DNA from: an uncultured Pseudomonadota bacterium
Lineage (GTDB): Bacteria > Myxococcota > UBA796
Direction: 5' to 3'
DNA length: 6,046 nucleotides
Assembly: GCA_913040875.1 (NCBI GenBank)
Contig: CAJWHX010000227.1
Coordinates: 1 to 6,046, forward strand
Each line of letters opens with the position of its first letter. Position 1 is the stretch's first letter. Shown here piece after piece: positions 5,801 to 6,046 of the stretch. Position numbers and translations under genes: made by a program. The notes beneath the pieces were generated by a model, which was not told the DNA's origin, did no database searches, and saw nothing but the letters and a program-made list of their open reading frames with translations.

Positions 5801-6046
5801 TACACAACCCTGAGTCTGGGCGGGTTGAATGATGCTGAGTTTGTTCGTGTATGTGCGGGATCCGACTCGCTTGGTCGCTATTCCATATCCAAGGACTTGG
5901 TGATGATGACCACGGAAGTCACCCAAGGAATGTTTGTCGATTTGATGGGCTATGATCCAACCACCTATGGGTCACAATATGGATTGGGTATCGATCATCC
6001 CGTGTATTATGTCAACTGGCATATGGCTGCAGATTTTGCAAATCAG
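2876..6046 (+). CDS. Large lipoprotein with ten Ig/PKD-like domains and a C-terminal SUMF1/FGE-sulfatase domain (3' partial)
   Basis: The frame is open without a stop for 1057 codons to the window edge. Residues 1-19 are a type II signal peptide: Lys5, a hydrophobic stretch, then lipobox L-S-A-C with Cys19. Position +2 is Thr, not Asp, so the protein should not be held at the inner membrane and may reach the outer membrane or surface. A short linker (20-38) precedes ten beta-sandwich-type domains with approximate limits 39-134, 135-231, 232-327, 328-417, 418-507, 508-598, 599-693, 694-786, 787-876 and 877-968. From about 970 a SUMF1/FGE-sulfatase-type domain begins (F-V-R-V-C-A-G, T-T-E-V-T-Q-G-M-F, V-N-W-H-M-A-A-D-F-A). 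The residues deciding enzymatic activity would lie beyond the window. The layout resembles a rigid stalk presenting a terminal lectin-fold head, so adhesion or recognition is one inference; a sulfatase-maturase or other enzyme role is not shown. No gene name is recognised. Confidence 0.85.
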   Translation, partial: MDLVKFMLTLSGIYMLSACTDSGKPVIESEEIVPPVNETPTLSVLSPTDGDVLLSDALVNVSLQVQDNEDSPFDLRLSMHSDLEQEIVADWQIDESGLASTSVQLTEGVHELTFAVEDTGGESAYESISVEILRPNEDPSCLISAPLSDQWWPIGTTVSFVGMVSDVEHMSPQLLVEWLGSNGILGESTPEADGTVLFDLELPEEGEQTISMQVSDPDGGFCSVDVLLKVGVPPVLTLRSPELSDVVTLDEIVNLWVDVEDFDTAGQLLETTVRWESDIDGLIYEAPTEDGSSLYSISTLSPGVHTLTVTATDIETLTDVETLELRVNRLPEVQSLELSPDPVYTTDDLIATATVSDPDMDSLNIIYEWYENGQLTSVTGDTVAATDIHSGDTWRVVVTPNDGYANGVSQEVSILVSNTPPTISSIFVSPTGNIYNDQIVTCTSIATDPDQTLYPVYEWVVDGTQYISSAIDLSTTVAIPGSTVTCEVSVTDDDGATAQDSSGFVVSNRSPMVSSAAIDVSSPTTNDVVTCSANATDPDNESLVVDYVWQVGGSTLATGASVDLSTVSVNPTDVLMCVVSAEDALGEIASDSASVTIQNTDPILSDVGVTPVSPTAVDTLTCTATGSDPDGESLIPTLEFQHQGSVVFTTSDWTANFTPSQYGLGAGDTISCLATLTDGYGGSVQLSDSVSLASSAPILSNISISPSTAYTNTTVSCSGNASDPNDGDITSSIQYQWMVGTSVISTGATYSIGSGQTNVNDTLICSATVVDSHGESDTTSASISILNTIPIVNGVSLSPSSVHNDDVITCTGSATDPDDAPTISYAWKSSGAPLGSTDTLDLATTSLLPNDGFECVVTASDANGGSDTGNASMTVSNRAPNVPAVNISWSGNSGTAIAGNPLTCTAVASDPDGQSLSYSYSWSSTSGTSATGQIISNQVQGNETWTCTAIASDGQLTSSASTSVHVLQPCSPDTDYTTLSLGGLNDAEFVRVCAGSDSLGRYSISKDLVMMTTEVTQGMFVDLMGYDPTTYGSQYGLGIDHPVYYVNWHMAADFANQ
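2990..4126 (+). repeat. Ig-like domains 1-4 of the lipoprotein (no Ig-type Cys pair)
   Basis: Four tandem modules of about 90-97 codons, each opening with a Pro-containing strand (T-P-T-L-S-V-L-S-P, N-E-D-P-S-C, V-P-P-V-L-T-L, N-R-L-P-E-V) and closing with alternating hydrophobic residues (S-V-E-I-L-R, L-E-L-R-V). They are acidic and strongly divergent from each other. V-H-E-L-T-F-A-V-E-D in domain 1 and V-H-T-L-T-V-T-A-T-D in domain 3 mark the same strand. Domain 2 has two Cys 81 residues apart (141 and 222), near its two edges and not in the Ig positions. Domain 4 is transitional: it has the S-D-P-D motif and Y-E-W strand of the later group but no Cys pair. The fold assignment is by pattern only. 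Confidence 0.65.
4127..5779 (+). repeat. Ig-like domains 5-10 of the lipoprotein, each with a conserved Cys pair
   Basis: Six tandem modules of 90-95 codons. Each begins N-[TR]-x-P (S-S-A-P in domain 8), then a strand ending in [VLI]-[TS]-C, then [AG]-x-[TS]-D-P-[DN]. Most follow with a [YF]-x-W strand (domain 7 has L-E-F instead), and all have a second strand with Cys. Paired Cys residues are 442/486, 531/577, 622/672, 717/765, 810/855 and 904/947, spacing 43-50. This matches the two-sheet disulfide position of Ig-like sandwiches. Serial domains of this type are familiar in large secreted proteins of myxobacteria-like lineages. At DNA level only short pieces recur, such as GATCCAGATGG at 4757 and 5603 (and at 3521 in domain 2), so the copies are old rather than recent duplications. 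Confidence 0.75.
4852..4870 (+). repeat. 19-base exact direct repeat, copy 1 (Ig-like domain 7)
   Basis: The 19 bases here are identical to 5971-5989. In both places the same frame is used and S-Q-Y-G-L-G is encoded. Here it lies just before G-D-T-I-S-C of domain 7, where the other domains have different residues. Flanking bases differ on both sides. Confidence 0.85.
5783..6046 (+). other. Start of SUMF1/FGE-sulfatase-type domain within the lipoprotein (truncated by window)
   Basis: About 88 codons after the last Ig-like module. The region holds E-F-V-R-V-C-A-G-S-D, then Y-S-I-S-K-D-L, then M-T-T-E-V-T-Q-G-M-F, L-M-G-Y-D-P, D-H-P-V-Y-Y-V-N-W and A-A-D-F-A. The T-E-V-T-x-x-x-[FY] and H-P-V-x-x-V-x-W-x-x-A-x-x-[FY] motifs are the standard N-terminal signature of the SUMF1/FGE-sulfatase family (formylglycine-generating enzyme, EgtB and PvdO relatives), which has a C-type-lectin-like fold. 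A full domain is about 220-260 residues, so most of it is outside. The metal-binding or catalytic Cys residues of true FGE cannot be judged. Confidence 0.82.
5971..5989 (+). repeat. 19-base exact direct repeat, copy 2 (SUMF1 domain)
   Basis: Identical to 4852-4870, 1119 bases upstream, and in the same codon phase. Here S-Q-Y-G-L-G precedes I-D-H-P-V-Y-Y-V-N-W, where a Tyr-Gly-x-Gly segment before the H-P-V motif is ordinary for this domain type. This copy may therefore be the ancestral one. Confidence 0.85.

Overview
The window holds three protein genes, all on the + strand. Base composition looks close to even, about 47-50% G+C judged from sampled lines. The first two genes belong to a Bat (Bacteroides aerotolerance) operon. 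The third is the start of a very large multidomain surface lipoprotein. Bat operons occur in Bacteroidota, spirochaetes and many proteobacteria. The pairing with a lipoprotein made of serial Ig/PKD-like domains ending in a SUMF1/FGE-sulfatase domain is, from memory, most typical of Myxococcota/Bradymonadota-like 'deltaproteobacterial' lineages, often marine. That taxonomic guess is weak. No RNA gene, mobile element or CRISPR array was seen.

Layout. Positions 1-232 are the last 76 codons of a gene whose 5' part lies outside the window. It encodes a Gln- and charge-rich tail ending in E-K-D-W, typical of BatC or BatB/BatC proteins. Its TGA shares a base with the ATG of the next gene at 232. That gene (232-2655, 807 aa) is a complete BatD protein continued in frame into a BatE-like protein: internal membrane segment, TPR, two membrane segments and a C-terminal SH3-like domain. 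I read it as a natural BatD-BatE fusion. A 220-base gap (2656-2875) follows, with no convincing terminator but with a plausible extended -10 promoter.

From 2876 to the window edge runs one uninterrupted reading frame of 1057 codons with no stop. It has a lipoprotein signal peptide (L-S-A-C, Cys19), then ten tandem Ig-like domains of about 90-97 residues, then the first ~85 residues of a SUMF1/FGE-sulfatase-type (C-type-lectin-like fold) domain. I translated this frame by hand along its full length. Domains 5-10 each carry a Cys pair 43-50 residues apart and a T/S-D-P-D/N motif. Domains 1-4 lack that Cys pair.

How they work together. The Bat genes are translationally coupled and probably make one inner-membrane/periplasmic complex. 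The lipoprotein seems to be a separate transcription unit and nothing here ties it functionally to Bat. The best leads are the BatD-BatE fusion, the layered architecture of the lipoprotein, and a 19-base exact in-frame repeat shared by Ig-like domain 7 and the terminal SUMF1 domain.
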